DNA of 14,892 nucleotides from Ruminococcus sp. UBA4350 (GCA_002394125.1 DGSY01000095.1:1-14892), one strand, 5' to 3'. Counted from the first letter of the stretch, positions 6,990 through 14,839 are shown. Notes: a model not told the origin generated them from the letters alone. Made by a program: numbers and translations.

Positions 6990-7012
6990 CTCTCATATCG
7001 TGAATTATATTT

Positions 7013-7041
7013 ATTATACCGCAAATCCCCGCATCTGTCAA
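7013..7041 (-). promoter_or_regulatory. Consensus sigma-A promoter of the zinc-ribbon gene
   Basis: On the minus strand TTGACA (7041-7036) and TATAAT (7018-7013) are both perfect and 17 bases apart. Transcription should start near 7006. A hairpin (CCGGGC/GCCCGG, 7045-7059) abuts the -35 box on its upstream side. Confidence 0.9.
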
Positions 7042-7044
7042 CCG

Positions 7045-7059
7045 CCGGGCAGTGCCCGG
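7045..7059. repeat. Hairpin at the left edge of the repeat array
   Basis: CCGGGC-AGT-GCCCGG is a perfect 6-bp-arm hairpin. It resembles, in the opposite orientation, the terminal palindrome CCGGCACTGCCGG that ends each right module, with one extra base pair. It may be a degenerate end of another repeat copy. Confidence 0.6.
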
Positions 7060-7060
7060 T

Positions 7061-7109
7061 GCCGTTTCCCTACGGCGCCGTTTCGCGGAGCATATCAATT
7101 TCGTCGCTG
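7061..7109 (+). repeat. Left module of the intergenic repeat, solo copy
   Basis: A 49-base unit starting with the hairpin GCCGT-TTCCCT-ACGGC and ending GTCGCTG. It has four differences in 49 from the unit at 7126-7174, 65 bases downstream. Here it is not followed by the right module but by a short hairpin (GTCGGC/GCCGAC, 7110-7124). Confidence 0.85.
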
Positions 7110-7125
7110 GTCGGCAGGGCCGACA

Positions 7126-7272
7126 GCCGTTTCCCTACGGCATCGTTTCGCAGAGCATATCAATTCCGTCGCTGTTACGGCGCTGACCGCGCCTAATTGA
7201 CGGTCTGGGGAAATCTTATTCTGCTTCCGTTCGCTTATGGAGAACTTTAGAATCCGGCTCCGGCACTGCCGG
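7126..7272 (+). repeat. Full-length copy of the intergenic repeat (147 bp)
   Basis: Left module 7126-7174, linker TTA, right module 7178-7272. Its internal hairpins include GCCGT/ACGGC (7126-7141), GGCGC-TGACC-GCGCC (7179-7193) and the terminal palindrome CCGGCA-C-TGCCGG (7260-7272). The same left-TTA-right order is found inverted at 2815-2963, about 4.2 kb away, which defines the element and its limits. No reading frame in it is convincing. Confidence 0.88.
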
Positions 7273-7367
7273 CGGCGCTGACCGTGCCTATTGTTTGGTC
7301 TGGGAAAATCTCATTCTGCTTCCGTTCGCTTATGGAGAACTTTAGAATCCGGCTCCGGCACTGCCGG
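7273..7367 (+). repeat. Tandem extra copy of the right module
   Basis: A 95-base direct repeat immediately following 7178-7272. About eight differences lie in its first 40 bases; the last 55 bases are identical. Its stem GGCGC-TGACC-GTGCC (7274-7288) has a G-T pair where the previous copy has G-C. Together with the promoters on each side, these repeats account for the gene-free stretch 6974-7494. Confidence 0.88.
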
Positions 7368-7413
7368 CGGCACGATGAAATGTGAAATCTGCGTGAAATC
7401 TTCCGTCTGGGGC

Positions 7414-7441
7414 TTGCTTTTTTCTGAAAATATGGTATACT
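7414..7441 (+). promoter_or_regulatory. Sigma-A promoter of htpG
   Basis: TTGCTT (7414-7419) and TATACT (7436-7441) are 16 bases apart, with an extended TGG before the -10. Transcription should start near 7448, inside the CIRCE operator. Confidence 0.8.
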
Positions 7442-7445
7442 TGTA

Positions 7446-7472
7446 TTAGCACTCGGATGAACAGAGTGCTAA
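7446..7472 (+). promoter_or_regulatory. CIRCE operator (HrcA binding site)
   Basis: TTAGCACTC, nine bases, GAGTGCTAA: both arms match the CIRCE consensus exactly. It lies immediately after the -10 box and spans the predicted transcription start, so HrcA should repress initiation and heat stress should relieve this. The hrcA, groESL and dnaK genes are not in the window. Confidence 0.97.
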
Positions 7473-7494
7473 TTTTACGGCAGAAAGGTGATAC

Positions 7495-9390
7495 ATGATG
7501 GAACAGAAACAGTTTCAGGCCGAATCCAAACGTATGCTCGACCTGATGATCCACTCGATCTATACGCATAAGGAGATCTTTCTCCGCGAGCTGATCTCCA
7601 ATGCTTCGGATGCAATCGACAAGCTCTATTTCCGCTTGATGAATGAGGAGGGCGGCGGCAAAAACCGCGATGAATACTATATCGAGCTGCGCCCCGACAA
7701 GGAAAAGCGCACGCTGACGATCATCGACAACGGCATCGGCATGACCGCCGAGGAGCTGGAGCAGAATCTCGGCGTGATCGCGCATTCCGGCTCGCTCTCG
7801 TTCAAGTCGGAGAATACGCTCGATGAGAACACCGATATCATCGGACAGTTCGGCGTCGGCTTTTATTCCGCATTCATGGTCGCAAAGCGCGTGACCGTCC
7901 GCACAAAGGCCTACGGCTCCGATACCGCATATATCTGGCAGTCCGAGGGCGTGGACGGCTACACGATCGACACCTGCGACAAGAGCTCCGTCGGCACCGA
8001 GATCGAGCTTGAGCTGCTTGACGATACCGAGGACGAGAAGTATTCCGAATTTCTGGAGGAATTCCGCATCCGCCAGCTCGTCAAGAAATATTCCGATTAT
8101 ATCCGCTTCCCGATCCGCATGGAGGTCAGCCGCGAAAAGCTCAAGGAGGGCAGCGAATCGGAATATGAAACGCATATCGAGGTTGAAACGCTCAACAGCA
8201 TGACTCCGATGTGGAAGAAGAACAAGAATGAGCTGACCGATGAGGATTACAACAACTTCTACCGCGACAAGTTCTTCGATTACAGCGGCGCACCGCTGCT
8301 GCATATCCATAACCGCAGCGAGGGAACCGTCACCTACAATTCCCTGCTCTATATTCCGGCCAAGGCGCCCTTTGACTATTACTCGAAGGATTACGAAAAG
8401 GGCCTGCAGCTTTTCGCCTCTGGCGTAATGATCATGGAGAAATGCCCGGATCTGCTGCCCGACCATTTCAGCTTCGTGCGCGGACTGGTGGATTCCGAGG
8501 ATCTCTCGCTCAATATCTCGCGTGAAATGCTCCAGCATGACCGTCAGCTCAAGCTGATCGCGAAGTCGCTGGAAAAGTCGATCAAGAATGAGCTTGCAAA
8601 GCTGCTGAAAACCGACCGTGAAAAGTATATCGAATTCTGGAAGGCGTTCGGCATCCAGATCAAATTCGGTATCTATAACGAATTCGGTCAGCACAAGGAG
8701 CTTTTGCAGGATCTGCTGATGTTCCACAGCTCCGGCTGCGATACGCCGGAGGGCTATACGACGCTCGCGGAATATGTCACGCGGATGCGCGAGGATCAGA
8801 AGTATATCTATTATGCAGCCGGCGAGACCGTCACGCGCTGCGCAGGTCTGCCCGCGGCAGAGCTGGTGCGCGACAAGGGCTATGAGGTGCTGTATCTGAC
8901 GGACAATGTCGATGAATTCGCGATCCAGATGCTCCAGAAGTATCAGGACAAGGAATTCAAAAATATCTCCGCCGGTGATCTCGGCCTCGAATCCGATGAG
9001 GACAAGACCGCGCTGGACGAGAAGAATGCCGCCGCGAAGGATCTCTTGGCGGAAATGGAAAAGGCGCTGGAGGGCAAGGTCAAGGCAGTGCGGCTCTCGA
9101 ACAGACTCAAGAGCCATGCGGTCTGCCTGTCGAGTGACGGCGATCTTTCGCTGGAAATGGAAAAGGTGCTGAACACGATGCCGACCGGCAGAAAGGTGCA
9201 GGCGGAGCGCGTTCTGGAACTGAATCCGGAGCATCCGGTCTTTGCAAAGCTCGAATCGCTGCTGAATGACGACAAGGAAAAGCTCGCGCAGTATGCAGAG
9301 CTGCTGTATCAGCAGGCGCTGCTGATCGAGGGACTTCCGGTCGAGGATCCGGTCGCGCTGAGCAAAATGATCTGTGATCTCATGGTCTGA
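7495..9390 (+). CDS. htpG: Molecular chaperone HtpG (bacterial Hsp90)
   Basis: An ATP-dependent homodimeric cytosolic chaperone that remodels client proteins, often with DnaK. The 631 residues are close to the 624 of E. coli HtpG. The N-terminal GHKL ATPase motifs are intact: LRELISNASDA (30-40) with catalytic Glu32 and Asn36, DNGIGM (78-83), the LGVIAHSGS lid segment and IGQFGVGFYSAF. The middle domain carries the expected SLNISREMLQ segment, with the catalytic-loop arginine, and FVRGLVDSEDL. The C-terminal dimerisation region runs to the end. Two adjacent ATG codons (7495, 7498) follow AGAAAGGTGAT (7482-7492); the second is equally well spaced. The gene is monocistronic, with a CIRCE-controlled promoter and a terminator at 9416. 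Confidence 0.97.
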   Translation: MMEQKQFQAESKRMLDLMIHSIYTHKEIFLRELISNASDAIDKLYFRLMNEEGGGKNRDEYYIELRPDKEKRTLTIIDNGIGMTAEELEQNLGVIAHSGSLSFKSENTLDENTDIIGQFGVGFYSAFMVAKRVTVRTKAYGSDTAYIWQSEGVDGYTIDTCDKSSVGTEIELELLDDTEDEKYSEFLEEFRIRQLVKKYSDYIRFPIRMEVSREKLKEGSESEYETHIEVETLNSMTPMWKKNKNELTDEDYNNFYRDKFFDYSGAPLLHIHNRSEGTVTYNSLLYIPAKAPFDYYSKDYEKGLQLFASGVMIMEKCPDLLPDHFSFVRGLVDSEDLSLNISREMLQHDRQLKLIAKSLEKSIKNELAKLLKTDREKYIEFWKAFGIQIKFGIYNEFGQHKELLQDLLMFHSSGCDTPEGYTTLAEYVTRMREDQKYIYYAAGETVTRCAGLPAAELVRDKGYEVLYLTDNVDEFAIQMLQKYQDKEFKNISAGDLGLESDEDKTALDEKNAAAKDLLAEMEKALEGKVKAVRLSNRLKSHAVCLSSDGDLSLEMEKVLNTMPTGRKVQAERVLELNPEHPVFAKLESLLNDDKEKLAQYAELLYQQALLIEGLPVEDPVALSKMICDLMV

Positions 9391-9415
9391 TATACAACAC
9401 AACGGATACAGGAAA

Positions 9416-9442
9416 ACCTCCGGCTCGGCCGGAGGTTTTTTG
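9416..9442. terminator. Bidirectional terminator between htpG and the exporter operon
   Basis: ACCTCCGGC (9416-9424) pairs perfectly with GCCGGAGGT (9428-9436) around a three-base loop, followed by a T run to 9441 on the plus strand. On the minus strand the stem is followed by TTTT. It can end both htpG and the convergent exporter operon, whose stop is at 9451-9453. Confidence 0.92.
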
Positions 9443-9450
9443 CTGCAATA

Positions 9451-10731
9451 TTATTCATAGCGCAGTGCGTCGATCGGATTGAGATTTGCCGCCTTGATCG
9501 ACGGGATCAGGCCGAAGATGATGCCGACAAGCATCGAGAATACGACCGAGATCACGATCGCCTTCGTCGAGATCGAGACCGGCACCTCCGCCAGATTCGC
9601 AATGAACCGCGACAGCCCGATGCCGGACAGCACGCCGAGCAGTCCGCCGATGCTCGTCAGCACGACCGCTTCGGTCAGGAACTGCGAGAGGATCCTGCCG
9701 CGTCTTGCGCCGAGCGCCTTTTTCAGACCGATCTCTCTGGTGCGCTCCGTCACCGAGACCAGCATGATATTCATAACGCCGATGCCGCCGACCAGCAGCG
9801 AAATACTCGCGATCCAGATCAGCATATTGTTCGTGGACTTCGAGAGATCCTGCAAAGCCTTCGCCTGCTCCAGCAGGCTTTCGCTCTTGTATTCGACCGT
9901 GTCATCTGTCTCCGCATCGCCGGCTGTCATATCGCTGCGGCGCACATTTTCATTGAGGATATCCGCAGCCTTCTTGCCCGCCTCGGTCATGCTGTCGGTA
10001 TCGACCGCCCTGACCACGCAGTTCTGCGGCTCGTCATAGGCGAAGCAGATGCTCCATGCCTGCGTCGGGATATAGATCGCGCCGGTGCCGGTTTTCTTAT
10101 AGGTCATGTAATCGTCAACGGAATTGATCGTCGGCTCAAAGGCGGAGCGCTCCGCGAGGACACCGACAATGCGGAACTGCTCGCCGCAGATCTCCAGCAT
10201 TTCGCCGACCGGCTCCGTGCCGCTGAAAAATCCGCGCCGGAGTGCTTCGTCGATCCACGCGATCTTCATGCTGCCGGTCTTTGCCTGCTCCGGAAATCCG
10301 ACACCCTCCGCAACGGCCATGCCGACGGTATCGAAATAATCCTCGTCGATCCCGTTGACAACGGCGGATTGCAGCTTCGTATCCTTATAATAGAGCTGCT
10401 CCAGATAATTGCGGGTGCGGTAGAGCGTGCAGCCCGCGACCTCCTTCAGCAATTTGATGCGCTCCTTCGATTCCGGCTGGATCTCCCGGACATTCTCCGG
10501 CGCACCGGAATATGTAAAATCATAGGGATTGTCGCCGCGCATCAGCTGGATCCGGACGTTATTGCTGCCGGAGCCGATCAGATTGTTCTTGATCTCCTCC
10601 CGCGTGCCCTCGATCGTCGAAACGATCGCGATGATCGCCGCGATGCCGATGATAATGCCGAGCATCGTCAGCAGGGAGCGGATCTTGTGGGATAAAATGC
10701 CCTTCAATGAGAGCCTGATATTTTCAAACAT
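9451..10731 (-). CDS. MacB/FtsX-type ABC transporter permease
   Basis: A 426-residue permease of the MacB/YknZ type, expected to use ATP to drive export or mechanotransmission of a substrate to extracytoplasmic partners. Topology is canonical: a first membrane helix at about 20-40 (LLTMLGIIIGIAAIIAIV), a long extracytoplasmic domain (about 45-295), then three C-terminal helices (about 301-325, 350-378 and 385-410). The conserved cytoplasmic ERTREIGLKKALGA coupling segment follows the second helix. It is the last gene of a minus-strand operon, 40 bases after the second adaptor gene, with an AGGAG ribosome binding site before the ATG at 10731. The substrate cannot be told; relatives move lipids, peptides, antibiotics or siderophores. 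Confidence 0.92.
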   Translation of the reverse strand: MFENIRLSLKGILSHKIRSLLTMLGIIIGIAAIIAIVSTIEGTREEIKNNLIGSGSNNVRIQLMRGDNPYDFTYSGAPENVREIQPESKERIKLLKEVAGCTLYRTRNYLEQLYYKDTKLQSAVVNGIDEDYFDTVGMAVAEGVGFPEQAKTGSMKIAWIDEALRRGFFSGTEPVGEMLEICGEQFRIVGVLAERSAFEPTINSVDDYMTYKKTGTGAIYIPTQAWSICFAYDEPQNCVVRAVDTDSMTEAGKKAADILNENVRRSDMTAGDAETDDTVEYKSESLLEQAKALQDLSKSTNNMLIWIASISLLVGGIGVMNIMLVSVTERTREIGLKKALGARRGRILSQFLTEAVVLTSIGGLLGVLSGIGLSRFIANLAEVPVSISTKAIVISVVFSMLVGIIFGLIPSIKAANLNPIDALRYE

Positions 10732-10771
10732 GGCTGATTCTCCTGATCTGATGAGATGATGTCATTCTGCG

Positions 10772-12547
10772 TTACCACATATTGGACGGCATCAGCACCT
10801 CGGCCGTATTCTTTGTTTTTACGCCCTCCCTGACATCCGTGCCGTAGGGGAAGCAGATGCGGTCATGCTCGATGTCCAGTCCGCCGCGGATCTCGATCAT
10901 CTCGACCATGCCCTGCTCGACGCTGCCGACAATGACCGGCTTCTTCACAAGGCGGTCATTCTCATCTGCGGCCATCGCATAGTATGCGCCGTCCTCCTCC
11001 CTGAGATAGTAGATCGGAATAAAATTCACAAGGCCGCTGCCGGCGTCTCCCTCATCCAGCAGGGTAGCCTGTGCGCCGGAATAGAGCCTGAAATCGGTGG
11101 GATCGTCCAGCCCGATGTGCATTCTGTACCGTGAGACATTCGGATTGTCGTAGTATGATGCCGGCCCGCCGTAGTTTGTCGGCTCCTCGTCATAGCCCAG
11201 CACCGTGCCGGTCGTTTCCGCGCCGTTCATGAAGGACATGACACGCATTTTCGTGCCGACAGGCATTTTGCCGAAGCTGAATTCATCCGCATCGCAGACA
11301 AGCTCAACGCCGCCCTCGCCCTCAATGACGGCAAACGCGCCGTCGTCATATTCAGCGTCTCCTTCCTCTGCCATCAGATCTTCTTCCGTATCCTCCGGTT
11401 CTTCTTCCGGTTCCTCACCGGAGATGCTTCCGATCTTCTTGACGATGCCGTCCATCTCCGCAACGACCTTGCCGTCGGTTTTCTGCTTCTTTGCAGTCTC
11501 CAGAGCGAGCTGCGCCGTTTTCAGCGCGATCTCCTGCCGCTTGACGGCGCCCTCCTGCGCAATGATCATGCTTTGCAGCTCGCTGCGCGTATGCTGATAA
11601 TTCTCGCCGTAATCCGGCTCCTCCGGCAGCTCGGGCAAAGGCTCCGGCTCTTCGGGCTCCTCCGGTTCCTCCGGCAGCTCCGGTTCATCGGGATACAGCG
11701 CGGAAAGATCCGGCTCCGAAAGCGAAAGCTGCGCTTTCAGCTCGCCCTCCGGATCGACCAGCACTTCCCCTGTTTCCTCATCAAAGATCAGTCCGTCCGT
11801 TACGCGCCATTCCTCTGCCTTTGAAGTATCTATCTTCGATGCGGAAAGACGCCACTGATACAGGAAATTATCATTGTCATCAAAGACGCAGAGCGAAACG
11901 TGCGTATCCGTTCCGAGTCCCGCAAGCATCATGAGGAAGGATTTTCGGACAACGCTGCGCGTATTGCAGAGGAACAGCAGCGGATCCTCTGCGGTGCCGG
12001 TGCCGGAAACAGGCTGCACGCCCGCGCCGATCTCCGGCAGCGTATGCAGCGGCTCATAATGCGGCTCCGGATACTCCGGATATTCCGGCTCATCGGGCAG
12101 ATCCTCCGGCATTTCATAGGTCGGTGAGGCCGGACGCTCCTCCGCCGGACGCAGTCCCTTCAGCCGTTCCAGTTCCTTCTTCTGCATGACAATATCCTGC
12201 TCGATCTCACGGACGCGGTTTTCCTTCTGGGCAAGCTCCAGCTCCACGACCGTCATATCATATTCCAGGATCACATCGCCCTTTCTGACACGCTGTCCCT
12301 GCGTGACATTGACGCTCTGGACAAGCTTCTGCGTATCCACATATACGCGCTGGGAATTCGCTGCTTCGATCCCGCCGTACAGCTCATTGCTGTTGTACCA
12401 GTACTGTGTGGACATCGCCATATTCCTGACCGGAACGACGGAAACGACCTTGCTCTCATCCCGCTTCCGCTCGTAGGCTTTCCAGCCGAAATAACCGCCG
12501 CCGCCGAGTATCGCAATACAGAGCAGCGCAATGATCGCCTTTTTCAT
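10772..12547 (-). CDS. Adaptor (membrane-fusion) protein with a large coiled-coil insertion
   Basis: A 591-residue HlyD/MacA-like adaptor for the exporter. An N-terminal membrane anchor (about 4-22) is followed by a lipoyl-like half motif (VQSVNVTQGQRVRKGD, 76-91), a first coiled-coil helix (about 100-132), a second helix (about 318-356) and the second lipoyl half (GKVVAEMDGIVKKIGS, 359-374). A beta-barrel and membrane-proximal domain complete the protein. The helices of the hairpin are separated by about 180 residues (133-314): a Pro/Glu/Tyr-rich linker, a compact domain with aromatic and cysteine residues (about 174-270), and a second linker of EEP repeats (286-311). A typical coiled-coil tip is a few residues. 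A second acidic insert (about 378-400) follows the second lipoyl half. The start overlaps the ATPase stop as ATGA (12544-12547). It is presumed to work with the permease downstream. Confidence 0.85.
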   Translation of the reverse strand: MKKAIIALLCIAILGGGGYFGWKAYERKRDESKVVSVVPVRNMAMSTQYWYNSNELYGGIEAANSQRVYVDTQKLVQSVNVTQGQRVRKGDVILEYDMTVVELELAQKENRVREIEQDIVMQKKELERLKGLRPAEERPASPTYEMPEDLPDEPEYPEYPEPHYEPLHTLPEIGAGVQPVSGTGTAEDPLLFLCNTRSVVRKSFLMMLAGLGTDTHVSLCVFDDNDNFLYQWRLSASKIDTSKAEEWRVTDGLIFDEETGEVLVDPEGELKAQLSLSEPDLSALYPDEPELPEEPEEPEEPEPLPELPEEPDYGENYQHTRSELQSMIIAQEGAVKRQEIALKTAQLALETAKKQKTDGKVVAEMDGIVKKIGSISGEEPEEEPEDTEEDLMAEEGDAEYDDGAFAVIEGEGGVELVCDADEFSFGKMPVGTKMRVMSFMNGAETTGTVLGYDEEPTNYGGPASYYDNPNVSRYRMHIGLDDPTDFRLYSGAQATLLDEGDAGSGLVNFIPIYYLREEDGAYYAMAADENDRLVKKPVIVGSVEQGMVEMIEIRGGLDIEHDRICFPYGTDVREGVKTKNTAEVLMPSNMW

Positions 12548-13305
12548 GCGTCTGTTTCCTCCGCTGCCGGCGTATCTGCTTCCGTCTGTTCCGCAGCTGC
12601 CGCAGCCTGCTCCGCTGCGGGAACACGGGTGTTGAATGCGCCCTTATGAAGCTGACCGTCGCGGATGAACATAACGCGCCTGGCACAGTTCGCGATCTCC
12701 ATTTCATGTGTGATCATGACAATCGTCACGCCCTCCTCGTTCAGCTCACGGAACAGCTCCATGACCTGATCGCCGGATTTTGTATCAAGTGCGCCGGTCG
12801 GCTCATCGGCGAGCAGCAGGCGCGGATGATTGACGATCGCCCGTGCGATTGCGACACGCTGCTTCTGTCCGCCGGAGAGCTGTGTCGGCATGAAGCTCAT
12901 GCGGTCCTCCAGTCCGACGCGCTTCAGGGCCTCGATCGCGCGCTCTCTGCGCTGCCGCATGGAAACACCTGCATAAAGCAGCGGCAGCTCCACATTTTCC
13001 AGCGCCGACTGCCGCGGCAGCAGATTGAAATTCTGAAAAACAAAGCCGAGCTTTTCATTCCGGATCGCGGAAAGATCCTTGTCCGAGCATTTCATGATAT
13101 CCACGCCGTCAAAGAAGAAGTCGCCCTTGGTCTGCTTGTCCAGACAGCCGATGATATTCATCAGCGTCGATTTTCCGGAGCCGGAGGGTCCCATGATCGC
13201 GACATATTCGCCCTCATCCACAGACATTGTAATATCCTTCAGAACAGGGACAGCCTCCTTGCCCTGCATATAGTCCTTATATATTGATTTCAGTTCAAAA
13301 ACCAT
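12544..13305 (-). CDS. MacB/LolD-type ABC transporter ATP-binding protein
   Basis: A 253-residue cytoplasmic ATPase that energises the exporter as a dimer on the permease. All motifs are intact: Walker A GPSGSGKST (39-47), Q-loop Gln91, signature LSGGQ (143-147), Walker B LLLADE (163-168) with catalytic Glu168, D-loop GALD (171-174) and H-loop His200. The sequence is of the MacB/LolD/YknY subfamily. After residue about 220 there is an unusual Ala/Glu-rich tail (AAEQAAAAAEQTEADT), longer than the family norm and probably disordered. GGGAGGAA precedes the ATG by 6 bases. The gene lies 21 bases after the first adaptor and overlaps the second adaptor by 4 bases. Confidence 0.96.
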   Translation of the reverse strand: MVFELKSIYKDYMQGKEAVPVLKDITMSVDEGEYVAIMGPSGSGKSTLMNIIGCLDKQTKGDFFFDGVDIMKCSDKDLSAIRNEKLGFVFQNFNLLPRQSALENVELPLLYAGVSMRQRRERAIEALKRVGLEDRMSFMPTQLSGGQKQRVAIARAIVNHPRLLLADEPTGALDTKSGDQVMELFRELNEEGVTIVMITHEMEIANCARRVMFIRDGQLHKGAFNTRVPAAEQAAAAAEQTEADTPAAEETDA

Positions 13306-13326
13306 GACCGTTCCTCCCGTTCTGCA

Positions 13327-14742
13327 TCAGCCGTCATTTTCTGCTTCGTTTTCTGCTTCATCTGCCTCTGCATTTTCCTCGTCAAAGAGCTTGCCCTCGC
13401 CGTCGATCAGCTCGCCTTCCGGATCGAAGGTATAGACATCGCCCTCCCCGTCCGTATAGACCAGATTGCCGGCCGCATCAAAATCGGCCTCCTCGCCGCC
13501 GGGCACTGCATCTGCGGGATAAGCGCCGTCTGCCGGCATCCCCGATGCATCCTCCGGAATCTCCGCCTCAGAGAAGTTCGTTGTCGTGCCCATGCCGGCC
13601 TCGATATAATCCGCAGGCACCGCGATGTAATCCTCCGGAGAAAGGCCGGATTTGATCTCGGATTCGCCGCGCTCCTCGTCATGCTCACCGATCTCCACGA
13701 TGCGCTTCTCAATGCGGTCGCGGTCATTCTTCGCCCAGACGTAATTCTCCTTGCCGTCCCACATGACAAAGCTGTCATAGAGCCAGACGCCTGTGCGCTT
13801 TTCGTCCTCATCGCCTCTGTCCATTTCGATGACCAGATGCTGTCCGAGGCGGAAGCCCTCCAGCGATTCCGGCTTGACATAGAATGCATATTTCGAGGAT
13901 GATGTCATCGGGTCGGAGCGCATCATGCCGTAGGGATCCTCCTGAGAGATCGGTTCCTCGTCAATATCCGAGATCTCGCCCTTCCGGGTCGTATCATCCA
14001 CGCGGCTGCGGAGGATCACCTCTGCGCCCTTTGAGATGCTCATGGCATTCTGCTCATTGAATGTTCCCTGCACGCGGTAATCGCCGTCTGCGGTGATTTT
14101 CATGATGACATCGGGATTCTCGCTCATCGGATCCGGCGCGCCGTCCTTCAGCTCCTTGACCGTGCCGTCGATCGGCGCTGTCACGAATGCATTGTTCAGC
14201 GAATTTTCGAGCTTTGCGATCTCGACATTTTTCGTCTTGATATCGTATTCAGAACGGGCATTGTCGCTCTGGAGCGAGAGGATCTTGGTCGTATAGGAGA
14301 CCTGCGCATCGCCGGTCGCCGTGCGCTTTTCCTTTTCAAGCTGCGCGATCTCCGCCTCATTGGTCTGGATCGAATTCTGGAGCCCCTCGACCTCGAGCTT
14401 TGCCGTGTCGATCTCAATCTGGATCGCCTCGATATTATAGGTCAGCAGCTTGTCGCCCTTTTTGACGGAATCGCCCTCGCTGACCAAAATTTCGCCGATC
14501 GTTTTCGATGTATCATATTTGACGCTGACCGTTTTCTGCGCAACGATCACACCGGAAAAGCAGTTTGCAAACAGATCGCCTGTGCCAGCCGCGTTGACAT
14601 TGGCAACGCGCTGCACATATACCTTTTCTGTCCGTGCGGACTGCTCCGGTACAAAATGCCGGTACGCGAACCAGCCGCCGGCACCGAGCGCGCCGATCAC
14701 TGCGACTGTCACGATGCCCTTTATCACACCTTTTGCTGCCAT
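13327..14742 (-). CDS. Adaptor (membrane-fusion) protein with an acidic repeat tail
   Basis: A 471-residue HlyD/MacA-like adaptor, first gene of the exporter operon, with a GGAGGGTG ribosome binding site. The N-terminal anchor is at about 8-27. The lipoyl-like half motif GEILVSEGDSVKKGDKLL lies near 83-100, then a coiled-coil hairpin (about 105-190), the second half motif FVTAPIDGTVKEL, and a beta-barrel domain with NEQNAMSISKGAEVILRSR. The coiled coil is of ordinary length. The C-terminal 80 residues are strongly acidic and contain four tandem D-x-x-G-x-(L/V) units (residues 422-453), ending in an Asp/Glu/Asn/Ala-rich tail. One unit, DPEGEL, also occurs in the insertion of the second adaptor. 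The acidic tail is not typical of MacA-like proteins; calcium or cell-wall binding is possible but unproven. Confidence 0.9.
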   Translation of the reverse strand: MAAKGVIKGIVTVAVIGALGAGGWFAYRHFVPEQSARTEKVYVQRVANVNAAGTGDLFANCFSGVIVAQKTVSVKYDTSKTIGEILVSEGDSVKKGDKLLTYNIEAIQIEIDTAKLEVEGLQNSIQTNEAEIAQLEKEKRTATGDAQVSYTTKILSLQSDNARSEYDIKTKNVEIAKLENSLNNAFVTAPIDGTVKELKDGAPDPMSENPDVIMKITADGDYRVQGTFNEQNAMSISKGAEVILRSRVDDTTRKGEISDIDEEPISQEDPYGMMRSDPMTSSSKYAFYVKPESLEGFRLGQHLVIEMDRGDEDEKRTGVWLYDSFVMWDGKENYVWAKNDRDRIEKRIVEIGEHDEERGESEIKSGLSPEDYIAVPADYIEAGMGTTTNFSEAEIPEDASGMPADGAYPADAVPGGEEADFDAAGNLVYTDGEGDVYTFDPEGELIDGEGKLFDEENAEADEAENEAENDG

Positions 14743-14793
14743 TTTTCACCCTCCGTTATTCTGCGGAAACCATGTATTCTGCTCCGCACTATC

Positions 14794-14822
14794 ATTATAA
14801 TACTTCTGAAATCGGCTGTCAA
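14794..14822 (-). promoter_or_regulatory. Consensus sigma-A promoter of the exporter operon
   Basis: On the minus strand TTGACA (14822-14817) and TATAAT (14799-14794) are perfect matches separated by 17 bases. The predicted start near 14787 leaves a leader of about 45 bases before the first adaptor. Confidence 0.9.
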
Positions 14823-14839
14823 GTGCAGGAGATAAAGAC

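Noticed and set aside
5069..7003. 644-codon open frame on the plus strand
   Set aside because: Antisense to the zinc-ribbon gene and crossing the purA terminator. The Arg/Leu-rich composition is that of a shadow frame; the minus-strand gene has the promoter, ribosome binding site and motifs.
7342..9402. 686-codon open frame on the minus strand
   Set aside because: Antisense to htpG, whose motifs are unmistakable; it has no ribosome binding site or recognisable domain.
10843..10858. GCCGTAGGGGAAGC resembling the start of the intergenic repeat
   Set aside because: It lies in the coding frame of the second adaptor (PYGTD) and the similarity does not continue into the rest of the repeat.
11625..11690. 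Short-period EEP codon repeats in the adaptor gene as a DNA repeat or CRISPR-like array
   Set aside because: These are imperfect codon repeats encoding a Pro/Glu linker, with no spacers.
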